From CAG-791 sp002449595 (lineage in GTDB: Bacteria; Bacillota; Clostridia; Lachnospirales; Lachnospiraceae), in NCBI GenBank assembly GCA_946539855.1, contig CAMNHV010000002.1, positions 70,457 to 134,456 on the forward strand: a stretch of DNA of 64,000 bases, read 5' to 3'. The notes beneath the pieces were generated by a model, which was not told the DNA's origin, did no database searches, and saw only the letters and a program-made list of their open reading frames with translations. Shown here piece by piece: positions 27,094 through 36,559 of the stretch. Positions within the stretch are counted from its first letter, which is position 1. Each line of letters begins with the position of its first letter. Both the position numbers and the translations under genes were made by a program.

Positions 27094-28509
27094 ATGGGAG
27101 GATTCTTTGCCGCCGCACTGAAGGATGACTGTGTGTTTGACCTGTTCTTCGGAACAGACTACCACTCACACCTCGGAACGAGACGGGCCGGTATGACCGT
27201 GTACGGGAAAAACGGTTTTGACCGCTCGATCCACAGCATCGAAAACTCACCGTTCCGAACGAAATTCGAGCACGATTTCCACGACATGGAAGGCAACCTC
27301 GGGATCGGCTGCATCTCGGACTACGAGCCGCAGCCGCTGATCGTGAGATCGCATCACGGGACCTTCTCCATCGTCACGGTCGGCAAGATCAACAACATGG
27401 CCGAGCTCACGGAGACGGTGCTCGAAGGCAACACGTCCCACTTCCTCGAGATGTCCGGAGGGGAGATCAACGCGACCGAGATGGTCGCCGCGCTGATCAA
27501 CCGCCGGGACAACCTGATCGAGGGCATTCAATACGCACAGGAGGTCATCGACGGATCGATGACGATCCTGCTCCTGACGCCGCGCGGGGTCTACTGCGCA
27601 AGGGACCGGGTCGGAAGGACGCCGCTCTTCATCGGAAAGAAGGAAAACGGTTTCTGTGCCTCCTTCGAGGCGTTCGCCTACCTGAACCTTGGCTACCAGG
27701 ATTACCGGGAACTCGGGCCCGGCGAGATCTGCATCATGACGCCGGAGGGCGTTACGCAGCTGGCCGCTCCCGGCAAGAAAAAGAGAATATGCACGTTCCT
27801 CTGGGTCTACTACGGATATCCGTCCTCGGGCTACGAGGGGATCTCGGTGGAACAGATGCGCTATAACTGCGGCGCGAACATGGCGAAGAGAGACGGCCTG
27901 ACGCCCGCGGACATCGACAACGTCGCCGGCATCCCGGATTCCGGGACCGCGCACGCGATTGGATACGCGAATGCGTCGGGAATTCCCTTTTCCAGGCCGT
28001 TCATCAAGTACACGCCGACCTGGCCGCGCTCCTTCATGCCGGTGCTGCAGTCCCAGCGGAACCTCATCGCGCGGATGAAGCTGATCCCGGTCCACGAGCT
28101 GATCCAGGACAAGAAGCTTCTGTTCCTGGACGACTCCGTCGTCCGCGGCACCCAGATGCGGGAGACGTCGGAATACCTGTTCCAGAGCGGCGCGAAGGAA
28201 GTCCATCTGCGCGCGGCCTGCCCGCCGATCATGTTCGGCTGCAAGTACATCAACTTCTCCAGGTCCACCTCGGAGCAGGAGCTCATCGCGCGGCAGATCA
28301 TCCAGGACGAGGAAGGCGAGCACGTCGACCGCGTCATCCTGGAGGACTACTGCAATCCGGATTCCGACCGCTACAAGAGGATGACAGAGGAAGTAGGGCG
28401 GCGGCTGAAGCTGACTTCCGCCGGCTACAACCGGCTCGACGACATGATCGACGCCGTCGGCATCGGCAGGGAGAACCTCTGCACGTACTGCTGGGATGGC
28501 AGGGAGTGA
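27094..28509 (+). CDS. PurF-like amidophosphoribosyltransferase paralogue lacking the glutaminase Cys
   Basis: 471 residues with the two-domain layout of glutamine PRPP amidotransferase. The N-terminal Ntn-hydrolase-like domain begins M-G-G-F-F where PurF has the catalytic C-G-V-F, so the nucleophile Cys is absent. The C-terminal phosphoribosyltransferase domain is intact: LLFLDDSVVRGTQMRE is the PRPP-binding loop. Cys residues in AACPPIMFGC and the terminal CTYC fit the Fe-S ligands of Bacillus-type PurF. It cannot use glutamine in the normal way; it may use free ammonia, act on another phosphoribosyl reaction or be regulatory. No purine genes are adjacent. Confidence 0.82.
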   Translation: MGGFFAAALKDDCVFDLFFGTDYHSHLGTRRAGMTVYGKNGFDRSIHSIENSPFRTKFEHDFHDMEGNLGIGCISDYEPQPLIVRSHHGTFSIVTVGKINNMAELTETVLEGNTSHFLEMSGGEINATEMVAALINRRDNLIEGIQYAQEVIDGSMTILLLTPRGVYCARDRVGRTPLFIGKKENGFCASFEAFAYLNLGYQDYRELGPGEICIMTPEGVTQLAAPGKKKRICTFLWVYYGYPSSGYEGISVEQMRYNCGANMAKRDGLTPADIDNVAGIPDSGTAHAIGYANASGIPFSRPFIKYTPTWPRSFMPVLQSQRNLIARMKLIPVHELIQDKKLLFLDDSVVRGTQMRETSEYLFQSGAKEVHLRAACPPIMFGCKYINFSRSTSEQELIARQIIQDEEGEHVDRVILEDYCNPDSDRYKRMTEEVGRRLKLTSAGYNRLDDMIDAVGIGRENLCTYCWDGRE

Positions 28510-28543
28510 CGCTGGAAGAGTAACAATTAAACAAATAGTTAGT

Positions 28544-28572
28544 TGGCACGGCGAAGAGCCGTGCCATTTTTT
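28544..28572 (+). terminator. Terminator after the PurF-like gene
   Basis: TGGCACGGC-GAAGA-GCCGTGCCA followed by six T. Confidence 0.92.
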
Positions 28573-28640
28573 GCGCGTAGTGATGAGCCATGCGCGAACA
28601 GGATGCCGGACGGAACTGTCGGCATGGCTATAAAAAGTGG

Positions 28641-28669
28641 TTGACATAGTGACAGTGATGAAATATTAT
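28641..28669 (+). promoter_or_regulatory. Promoter of the metal-resistance operon
   Basis: Near-consensus TTGACA (28641-28646), 17-bp spacer, TATTAT (28664-28669). Confidence 0.85.
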
Positions 28670-28670
28670 A

Positions 28671-28696
28671 AACACATGAACAAATGCTCATATGTT
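28671..28696 (+). promoter_or_regulatory. ArsR/SmtB-type 12-2-12 operator
   Basis: A 26-bp imperfect palindrome with ATGAACA-AA-TGCTCAT at its centre; 10 of 12 arm positions pair around a two-base spacer. This is the geometry of SmtB/CzrA operators. It starts right after the -10 hexamer, so the repressor would cover the transcription start. Confidence 0.8.
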
Positions 28697-28720
28697 TGAA
28701 GAAGTGAAAGGCAGGGTAGC

Positions 28721-29020
28721 ATGAGCGAAAAGAGAGTTCCGGACGAGAACGAACTGATGGATCTGGCGGAACTGTTCAAAGTGTTCGGAGACACGACCCG
28801 GATGCGGATCCTGTTCTCCCTGTTCACGAAGGAATACGCCGTGACAGAACTGGCGGACGCGCTGAACATGACGCAGTCCGCGGTGTCGCACCAGCTCAGG
28901 ATCCTGAGAAACGCGAAGCTGATCGCGAGCCGGAGGGACGGCAAGAACATCTTTTATTCCCTCGCGGACGACCATGTCAGAACGATCATCTCGATGGGTA
29001 TCGAGCACATCGAAGAGTAA
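28721..29020 (+). CDS. ArsR/SmtB-family metal-sensing repressor, CzrA-like
   Basis: 99 residues, winged helix with ELADALNMTQSAVSHQLRIL as the DNA-recognition helix. The C-terminal alpha-5 helix holds D83-x-H85-x10-H96-x2-E99, the zinc/cobalt/nickel site of CzrA and NmtR-like sensors. The Cys of arsenic or cadmium sensors (CVC in alpha-3) is absent. It therefore probably releases its operator on Zn(II), Co(II) or Ni(II). It heads a three-gene operon with a metallochaperone and an exporter. Confidence 0.9.
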   Translation: MSEKRVPDENELMDLAELFKVFGDTTRMRILFSLFTKEYAVTELADALNMTQSAVSHQLRILRNAKLIASRRDGKNIFYSLADDHVRTIISMGIEHIEE

Positions 29021-29049
29021 AAAAACAACCATAAACCAGGAGGGACATC

Positions 29050-29268
29050 ATGAAAAAGAAATTCAAAGTGGAAGTGGACTGCGCGAACTGTGCGGCGAAG
29101 ATCGAGAACGCCATCTCGAAGATCGAGGGCGTGAACGCGGTTTCCGTGAATTTCCTCACGCAGAAGATGACGCTGGAGGCGGACGACGACCGCTTCGACG
29201 AGATCCTGCAGCAGGCGGTGAAGACCGCGAAGAAGACTGAGGCGGACTGCGAGATCTATATCGACTAA
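29050..29268 (+). CDS. Free-standing heavy-metal-associated (HMA) domain protein
   Basis: 72 residues, a single ferredoxin-like HMA domain with D10-C11-x2-C14 in VDCANCAAKIE. The Asp before the first Cys is typical of Zn/Cd-handling HMA domains (DCxxC) rather than copper ones. It lies 29 bases after the repressor. The ATPase downstream lacks an N-terminal HMA domain, so this small protein probably supplies it in trans. Confidence 0.88.
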   Translation: MKKKFKVEVDCANCAAKIENAISKIEGVNAVSVNFLTQKMTLEADDDRFDEILQQAVKTAKKTEADCEIYID

Positions 29269-29283
29269 TAAATACAGCAGGAA

Positions 29284-29303
29284 GGCCCCGCCGCAGCGGG
29301 GCC
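29284..29303 (+). other. GC-rich hairpin between the HMA and ATPase genes
   Basis: GGCCCCGC-CGCA-GCGGGGCC, a perfect eight-base stem, 15 bases after the HMA stop. The T-tract is poor (ATACCTTTG). It may be an attenuator that keeps chaperone mRNA above ATPase mRNA. Confidence 0.5.
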
Positions 29304-29381
29304 ATACCTTTGCACACTGCACTGTGCCATGCGGCGTTCGGCAGGCATGGCGCCCGAAGGCGCAGACATAGGTTACCAATT

Positions 29382-31337
29382 ATGACTAAGAAGCAGAAAA
29401 AGACAAGAAACCGGATCATCATCGTTCTCATCCTGTTCACAGCGCTGCTGATCCTGAACTGGACGGGAGTCCTGGACGGCATCCCGTGGTGGGGAAAGGC
29501 GCTGGCCTGCCTGGTGCCGTACCTGATCATCGGTTACGACATCATTCTCAAGGCGGCGAAGAACATCCGGAACGGACAGGTGTTTGACGAGAACTTCCTG
29601 ATGATGGTCGCGACGTTCGGCGCGTTCGGGATCGGGGAGTACTTTGAGGCGCTGGCGGTCATGCTTTTCTACCAGATCGGTGAACTGTTCCAGGGCGTCG
29701 CGGTAGGCAAGTCCAGGCAGTCCATCACCGAGATGATGAGCATCGTGCCGGAGTACGCGAACGTCGAGAAGGACGGGGAGATCGAGGAGACGGATCCGGA
29801 GGACGTCGAGATCGGCGACATTCTGGTCGTCCGCGCCGGAGAGAAGATCCCGCTGGACGGCGTCGTGATCGAGGGGAATTCGTTCCTCGATACTGCTGCG
29901 CTGACCGGCGAATCGGTCCCACGGAGAGCATCTGTCGGCGACACCGTGATCAGCGGCTGCGTGAACGGCGAAGGCGTGCTGCGGATCCGGGCGGAGAAGC
30001 GGTATGAGGACTCCACGGTTTCGAGAATCCTTGAACTGGTCGAGAACGCGAGCAATAAGAAGGCGAGGCTCGAGAACTTTATCACGCGGTTTGCGCGCTG
30101 GTACACGCCCATTGTCACGATCGGCGCCGCGCTCCTCGCGCTGGTCCCGCCGCTCGTCCTGGGCGGAGGCTTCGCGAACTGGATCCACCGCGCCTGCATT
30201 TTCCTGATCGTGTCGTGCCCCTGCGCGCTCGTGATCTCCGTGCCGCTCGGCTTCTTTGGCGGAATCGGCGCGGCGTCGAAGATCGGCGTCCTCGTGAAGG
30301 GCAGCAACTATCTTGAGGCGATCGCGGAGATGACTTCGATCGTCTTCGACAAGACGGGAACGCTGACGAAGGGTGAATTCCGTGTGACCGGGATCAAGCC
30401 GGCGGACGGCGCCGGGCTGACCGAGGAAGAACTCCTCGAGAAGGCAGCTTTGGGAGAGTCGCTCTCCACGCATCCGATCGCGCAGTCGATCCGGGAAGCG
30501 TATGAGGAGCGCGGTGCACTTACGGAAGACAGCACCGGACAGGCGAAGAACGCAGAAGCCGACGCGGCAGGGAAGAAAGCCATCGACCCGTCCCGCCTGT
30601 CGGAGTCCGCGGAGGAGCCCGGCCACGGCATGAAGGTGACGCTCGACGGGAAGAGGATGATCCTCGGCAACGCGGCGATGATGCGCGCGCACGGCGTCCC
30701 GTTTGAGGAAGAGAAGGAAGCGGGAACGATCGTCTACCTCGCAGAGGAATACGGCCCCTCCATGCGCTATCTGGGCGCGATCGTCATCTCTGACGTCATC
30801 AAAGAGGGCGCAAAAGAAGCGATCCGCGACATGAAGGCGGTCGGCGTGAAGAAGACGGTCATGCTGACCGGCGACAGGAAGGAAGCCGCGGAAGCGGTCG
30901 CGAAGGAGCTCGGGATCGACGAAGTCCACGCGGAGCTGCTGCCCGCGGATAAGGTGGACCGCCTGGAGAAGCTCCTCACGGAGAAGCCGGAGAAGGAGAA
31001 GCTGGGATTCGCCGGAGACGGCATCAACGACGCGCCCGTCCTGATGCGGGCCGATGTAGGAATTGCGATGGGAAGCCTCGGCTCCGACGCGGCGATCGAG
31101 GCGGCGGACATCGTCCTCATGGACGACGACGTGCGCAAGATCGCGTCCGTCGTGAAGATCGCGAGAAAGACGCTCCGGATCGTGAAGCAGAACATCGCCT
31201 TCGCGATCGGCGTGAAAGTCCTGGTCCTGCTGCTCGGCGCGCTCGGCCTTGCCAACATGTGGGAGGCGGTGTTTGCGGACGTCGGCGTCTCGGTCATTGC
31301 AATTTTGAATTCGATGCGGACGCTAAGAAAAGACTAA
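29382..31337 (+). CDS. P1B-type heavy-metal ATPase, Zn/Cd/Pb class
   Basis: 651 residues from ATG 29382 (MTKKQKK); the frame is open further upstream but without family similarity. Exports divalent metals. Seen: A-domain LTGESVP, metal-binding C279-P-C281 in VSCPCALVISVP, phosphorylation D323-K-T-G-T, STHPIA, GDGINDAPVL, and a final helix pair with Lys (GVKVLVLLLG) and FADVG Asp, as in ZntA/CadA. No N-terminal HMA domain. The ribosome site is weak (AGG). Controlled with the CzrA-like repressor. A Glu/Ala-rich loop near residue 385-400 is an insertion in the N-domain. Confidence 0.92.
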   Translation: MTKKQKKTRNRIIIVLILFTALLILNWTGVLDGIPWWGKALACLVPYLIIGYDIILKAAKNIRNGQVFDENFLMMVATFGAFGIGEYFEALAVMLFYQIGELFQGVAVGKSRQSITEMMSIVPEYANVEKDGEIEETDPEDVEIGDILVVRAGEKIPLDGVVIEGNSFLDTAALTGESVPRRASVGDTVISGCVNGEGVLRIRAEKRYEDSTVSRILELVENASNKKARLENFITRFARWYTPIVTIGAALLALVPPLVLGGGFANWIHRACIFLIVSCPCALVISVPLGFFGGIGAASKIGVLVKGSNYLEAIAEMTSIVFDKTGTLTKGEFRVTGIKPADGAGLTEEELLEKAALGESLSTHPIAQSIREAYEERGALTEDSTGQAKNAEADAAGKKAIDPSRLSESAEEPGHGMKVTLDGKRMILGNAAMMRAHGVPFEEEKEAGTIVYLAEEYGPSMRYLGAIVISDVIKEGAKEAIRDMKAVGVKKTVMLTGDRKEAAEAVAKELGIDEVHAELLPADKVDRLEKLLTEKPEKEKLGFAGDGINDAPVLMRADVGIAMGSLGSDAAIEAADIVLMDDDVRKIASVVKIARKTLRIVKQNIAFAIGVKVLVLLLGALGLANMWEAVFADVGVSVIAILNSMRTLRKD

Positions 31338-31355
31338 GCGATATCAACCAAAGGA

Positions 31356-31389
31356 AAAATCGGGAGGCCTGTGCTGGCCTCCCGATTTT
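31356..31389 (+). terminator. Bidirectional terminator between the ATPase and PHP-HAD genes
   Basis: AAAATCGGGAGGCC / GGCCTCCCGATTTT with a six-base loop; serves both convergent genes. Confidence 0.93.
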
Positions 31390-31407
31390 GTATTCAGATC
31401 ATCGTAA

Positions 31408-33087
31408 TCAAATCATCTTCATCAGCTCCGGCGCAAAGCCGTCGTGGTCGCAGTCCTGCTCCGTGATGAGGTCGGCGGCCTCCCGCATGGAAGGGTAGAG
31501 CTCCGCGCCGTTCTTCATCAGGATGCCGCACCCGGCGGCGCGGATCATCTCGAGGTCGTTCTCGGAGTCGCCCGCGGCGATGGCGTTTTCGATCGGAAGC
31601 CCGAGCTCCCGGCAGAGCCAGCGGACGATCGTCCCCTTGTTGATGCCTTTCGGCACGATCTCAAGGTAGTTGGGATTGGAGTAGAACAACTCCAGGTCAT
31701 CCGGGAAGCGCTCGTGCAGCTGCGCGCGCAGCACTTCCAGCTTCTCAGGCTGCTCCAGCTCGATCGCGAGGATCTTGCCGGGACGGTTCTTCTGGTATTT
31801 CATCACGTCGTCCGTGATGATGACGGGCATCTGCACACGCTCCACATAGAAGGCGAGCGCTTCATCGTCATGTTCGCAGAGAATATGCTTTCCCTCATAC
31901 GTCTGGAAATGGATGCCGTTCTCTCTTGCGATGCGGCACACCTCCTCGCAGATGGCGAGGTCGATGCCGGTGTGATAGAGCGTCATCTCCCTTTCGCAGT
32001 CATAGAGCCCGGTGCCGTTGAACCCGCACAGGAACATGCCGGGGTAGTGAAGATCCTTTTCCTCGGCGAGCGTCAGGACGTTGCTGAGCGCACGCCCGGA
32101 GATCAGGACGAACCGGTTTCCGGCGTCGCTCCACTTCTGAAGTACATCCCGGACCGCGGGCATCAGCTCTCTTTTGGAATTGACGAGCGTTCCGTCGAAA
32201 TCGGAGAAAAACACTTTCGTGTCACTCGTGATCCCGTGCAGCCGGTGCTTCATTGCGGTGAGATACTCCGCGGGGACTTCCAGGTCGCCGTAGCCGGTGC
32301 CGAGAGAGAGGCCGGGCTTGTTTTCCCCGTGGAAATCGGAGCCGCCGCTCTTCATGAGGCCGTACTCTTCAGCGATCGCGCTGAGGTAGGAGACTTCATC
32401 TTCCGTGTGCGTGCAGTAGCGCACTTCGATGCCGGCGAGACCGGCGTCCTTCAGCTCGCCGACGAGGCTGCGCAGCACTTCGTCCCCCAGCTTGTACTGC
32501 ATCGGGTGTGCAAGGACCGGAATGCCGTGGTGGCGGAGGATCATGTGGACCGCGTCCTGCGGCGTGACCTTTTCGCGCGGAACGTAGCAGGGGCAGTCCT
32601 CGCCGATGTACTTCTCGAACGCCTCCACGATGGTGGAGACGTAGCCGCGCGACATCATAAAGCGGGCAAAGTGCGCCCGCGTGAGCACGGATTCGCGGAA
32701 CTCCTGATGGAGTTCTACAATCGTCATCGGGAAGCCGGCATCCGTCAGTTTGCCCGCCATGCGCCCGTTGCGCGCTTCGCGCTCTTCGCGCAGTGCGTGA
32801 AGCCTTGCGGTAAACGCCTCGTCGCGGAAATCGATGAAGAGCCCGACGATATGGATATCCTTGCCATAATAGTCCGTGGACAGCTCCACGCCCGGGATCA
32901 CTTCGACGCCATAGCGGTCCGCCGCGGCGAGCGCCTCGCGCACGCCGTCCGTCGTGTCGTGGTCCGTGAGCGCGATCGAGGAGAGACCCGTCTGCGCGGC
33001 GAGCTTTACGAGCTCCGTCGGCGTGAGGGTCCCGTCAGAAAACGAAGAGTGGGTATGGAGATCTACGCGGCCGGTCAGTGTATTCAT
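31408..33087 (-). CDS. PHP-domain phosphoesterase fused to a Cof-type HAD hydrolase
   Basis: 559 residues; the start at 33087 follows AAAGGG. Residues 1-280 are a PHP domain of the TrpH/YciV type: DLHTHSSFSDGTLTP, LTDHDT, GVELST, VLAHP and GSDFHG supply the metal ligands. Residues 285-559 are a HAD-IIB (Cof) phosphatase: FFSDFDGTLVNS (nucleophile Asp), LISGRA and AAGDSENDLEMI. Each is normally a separate protein. PHP members of this group hydrolyse 3',5'-bisphosphates or short RNA ends, so a two-step dephosphorylation is conceivable. Gene order with the ABC-F gene on the minus strand suggests one operon. Confidence 0.9.
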   Translation of the reverse strand: MNTLTGRVDLHTHSSFSDGTLTPTELVKLAAQTGLSSIALTDHDTTDGVREALAAADRYGVEVIPGVELSTDYYGKDIHIVGLFIDFRDEAFTARLHALREEREARNGRMAGKLTDAGFPMTIVELHQEFRESVLTRAHFARFMMSRGYVSTIVEAFEKYIGEDCPCYVPREKVTPQDAVHMILRHHGIPVLAHPMQYKLGDEVLRSLVGELKDAGLAGIEVRYCTHTEDEVSYLSAIAEEYGLMKSGGSDFHGENKPGLSLGTGYGDLEVPAEYLTAMKHRLHGITSDTKVFFSDFDGTLVNSKRELMPAVRDVLQKWSDAGNRFVLISGRALSNVLTLAEEKDLHYPGMFLCGFNGTGLYDCEREMTLYHTGIDLAICEEVCRIARENGIHFQTYEGKHILCEHDDEALAFYVERVQMPVIITDDVMKYQKNRPGKILAIELEQPEKLEVLRAQLHERFPDDLELFYSNPNYLEIVPKGINKGTIVRWLCRELGLPIENAIAAGDSENDLEMIRAAGCGILMKNGAELYPSMREAADLITEQDCDHDGFAPELMKMI

Positions 33088-33110
33088 GTTTGGCCCTTTA
33101 CAGGCGGGAC

Positions 33111-34742
<1,632 letters not shown>

Positions 34743-34865
34743 AGAATTCCTCCCGAGTTTTCTTGCATTTTCCGCCCATTATCATATATGAAACGGGGCG
34801 GGCGCGCAAGCCGTGAGAATGTGATATACTCTTACTATTCTACGATTGGAGAAAAGGACTTTCGA

Positions 34866-35462
34866 ATGTACGAGATCAAACCATCCTGGCATCAGTATTA
34901 TATGGAAACGGAACCCGAGAGAAGGCAGCAGATCTGGCTGAGCCTCGCGCAGCGCTATCCGGGAGAGCCCGTGATCGGGCATATGAAAAGGTTTTTCAAC
35001 CTGCGCCACGAGAAGACCGGTGAGAACGGGAAACTCATCGACGGCTTCCTGTGGGAAATCATGAACCTGCCGATCGTCTACGACGGAAGGCTCCTGTTCG
35101 TGAAGGGCAGGCAGAAGCAGGTCCGCGAGTCGCTGCGGAGGATGGGCTACTATGACGACGTCGAGGACGAGGCAGTGAAAACGGCGCTCTACTGGGAGAT
35201 CCGCAATACGGTCCGTCGCTATATCGAGTGCTGCCAGAACCCGAATTACCGCAAGAAGATGTTCGGTGTCGTTGCGCTGGACGACGACGAGCGGAAGACG
35301 CAGATCCTGAAGGACTGCTGGAAGATGTCCGCCGGCGTCGCCGCGAGGGCGAAGATGGAAGAAGAGATGGAACTGTTCATCAAGGCGGTGAAGGACGAGT
35401 ACTTCACGTCGGATGAGAGAGCGCCCCGCTGGTTTGAAGAAATGAGCAAAGAGAAGGCATAA
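34866..35462 (+). CDS. Conserved hypothetical protein (possibly DUF6553-like)
   Basis: 198 residues, start at MYEIKPSWHQYY with AAAAGGA upstream. Highly charged and helical, with YMETEPERRQQIWLSL near the N-terminus and RHEK, FLWEIMNLP and RRYIECCQNP later; no signal peptide or membrane helix. It recalls a small Lachnospiraceae family (DUF6553) from memory, with low certainty. It is divergent from the ABC-F gene and six bases ahead of the GDPD gene, so probably co-transcribed with it. Confidence 0.65.
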   Translation: MYEIKPSWHQYYMETEPERRQQIWLSLAQRYPGEPVIGHMKRFFNLRHEKTGENGKLIDGFLWEIMNLPIVYDGRLLFVKGRQKQVRESLRRMGYYDDVEDEAVKTALYWEIRNTVRRYIECCQNPNYRKKMFGVVALDDDERKTQILKDCWKMSAGVAARAKMEEEMELFIKAVKDEYFTSDERAPRWFEEMSKEKA

Positions 35463-35467
35463 GCTGT

Positions 35468-36334
35468 ATGATAAAGTTCCTCATTATCATCGGCGTCATC
35501 ATTATAATGTATATTCTCGCCATCATGCCGAGAGTGATCCGGCGTCCCGACTGCAGCGCATTCGGGACGCGGTTTTTTGCGCACAGGGGCCTGCATGACA
35601 ACGCCGGGGACGCCCCGGAGAACTCCATGCGCGCCTTTGAACGCGCGGTCCGCGCCGGCTTCGGGATCGAGCTCGACGTGCAGCTGACCGCTGACGGCGT
35701 GCCGGTGATCTTTCACGACCACGATCTGAAGCGGATGTGCGGCCGCCCCGAGAAGGTGCGGAGCCTCACGTTCGCGCAGCTGCGGGAGCTCCGGCTTCTT
35801 CAGACCGACCAGCAGATCCCGTCCCTGAAGGAATTCCTCGAGATGGTAGGCGGGCGTGTGACGCTCCTTGTTGAGCTCAAAGAAGAGCGGCAGGACGTCT
35901 CGGTCTGCCGGAAAGTCATGCCGCTGCTTGAGAATTATCAGGGATGCTATTGTATCGAATCTTTTAATCCCGCCGTGCTGCTCTGGCTTCGGATCCACAA
36001 GCCGCACATCATGCGCGGGCAGCTCTCGGACGGCTTCCTTCATATTCCGGAGTACCGCAGGCTCCACATCGCCTGGTACCTGGCGCTCGTCCAGAACCTG
36101 CTGCTGAATTTCGTGACGCGGCCGGACTTCATCGCGTATAACGTGAAGTTTGCCTCGAATCCGTCACTGCGATTGTGCCAGAGCCTGTTTCATGCCTACA
36201 CCGCGACGTGGACTGTGAAGAGCGAGGAGCAGCTGAGCGAGGCGAAGAAACACTTCGACGCGTATATCTTTGACAGTTTTGTGCCGGCGGAGTTTATCGC
36301 TGGAGCGGATTCGTCGGATAACGTCATATCGTGA
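35468..36334 (+). CDS. Membrane-anchored glycerophosphodiester phosphodiesterase
   Basis: 288 residues. One N-terminal hydrophobic helix (FLIIIGVIIIMYILAIM) anchors it. The GDPD TIM barrel shows FFAHRGLHDN, APENSMRAFERAVRAGFGIELDVQLT (metal-binding E-x-D) and FHDHDLKRMCG. It would release sn-glycerol 3-phosphate from glycerophosphodiesters or turn over teichoic acid. The last codons (...NVIS-stop) form the first unit of the 30-bp repeat block that follows. Confidence 0.9.
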   Translation: MIKFLIIIGVIIIMYILAIMPRVIRRPDCSAFGTRFFAHRGLHDNAGDAPENSMRAFERAVRAGFGIELDVQLTADGVPVIFHDHDLKRMCGRPEKVRSLTFAQLRELRLLQTDQQIPSLKEFLEMVGGRVTLLVELKEERQDVSVCRKVMPLLENYQGCYCIESFNPAVLLWLRIHKPHIMRGQLSDGFLHIPEYRRLHIAWYLALVQNLLLNFVTRPDFIAYNVKFASNPSLRLCQSLFHAYTATWTVKSEEQLSEAKKHFDAYIFDSFVPAEFIAGADSSDNVIS

Positions 36335-36523
36335 GCATAGCGTGATACGTCATTTCCTGAGCAGACAATAAGAAATATGCCATATCATGAACAGTAATAA
36401 CGGGAATCGCTAATCTTTGAGCAGGCATAACGAGATTCGTCATCTCCTTAGCAGAATTACTGATTAATAACTTGAGTAGATAGAAAGGGATCCGTCATCT
36501 CCTTAATGGAAATGGCGGATCCC
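36323..36523 (+). repeat. Degenerate 30-bp tandem repeat block beginning in the GDPD 3' end
   Basis: Units start at 36323 (26 bp), 36349, 36379, 36409, 36439 and 36494; four are exactly 30 bp. A rough consensus is GTCATMTCCTGAGCAG, then AT-rich sequence, then GATWC. The first unit contains the GDPD stop codon and the TGAGC of later units corresponds to it. A 25-bp partial unit lies at 36469-36493. The block is AT-rich relative to the genome and accounts for the whole intergenic space. Confidence 0.8.
36487..36523 (+). terminator. Terminator formed by the last repeat unit
   Basis: GGGATCCGTCAT / ATGGCGGATCCC (one G-U pair) followed by GTTTAGTTTTG. Can end GDPD transcripts and perhaps the convergent oxidase gene. 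Confidence 0.7.
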
Positions 36524-36559
36524 GTTTAGTTTTGTCTTGTCAGTTTGAAAAGCTCTGCG

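Noticed and set aside
29310..29381. Upstream in-frame extension of the P-type ATPase (start 29310)
   Set aside because: The extra 24 residues are His/Arg-rich, arise from the intergenic hairpin region and have no similarity to the family; ATG 29382 is the better start.
36323..36523. CRISPR array
   Set aside because: The 30-bp units are contiguous, degenerate and have no spacers; no cas genes are present.
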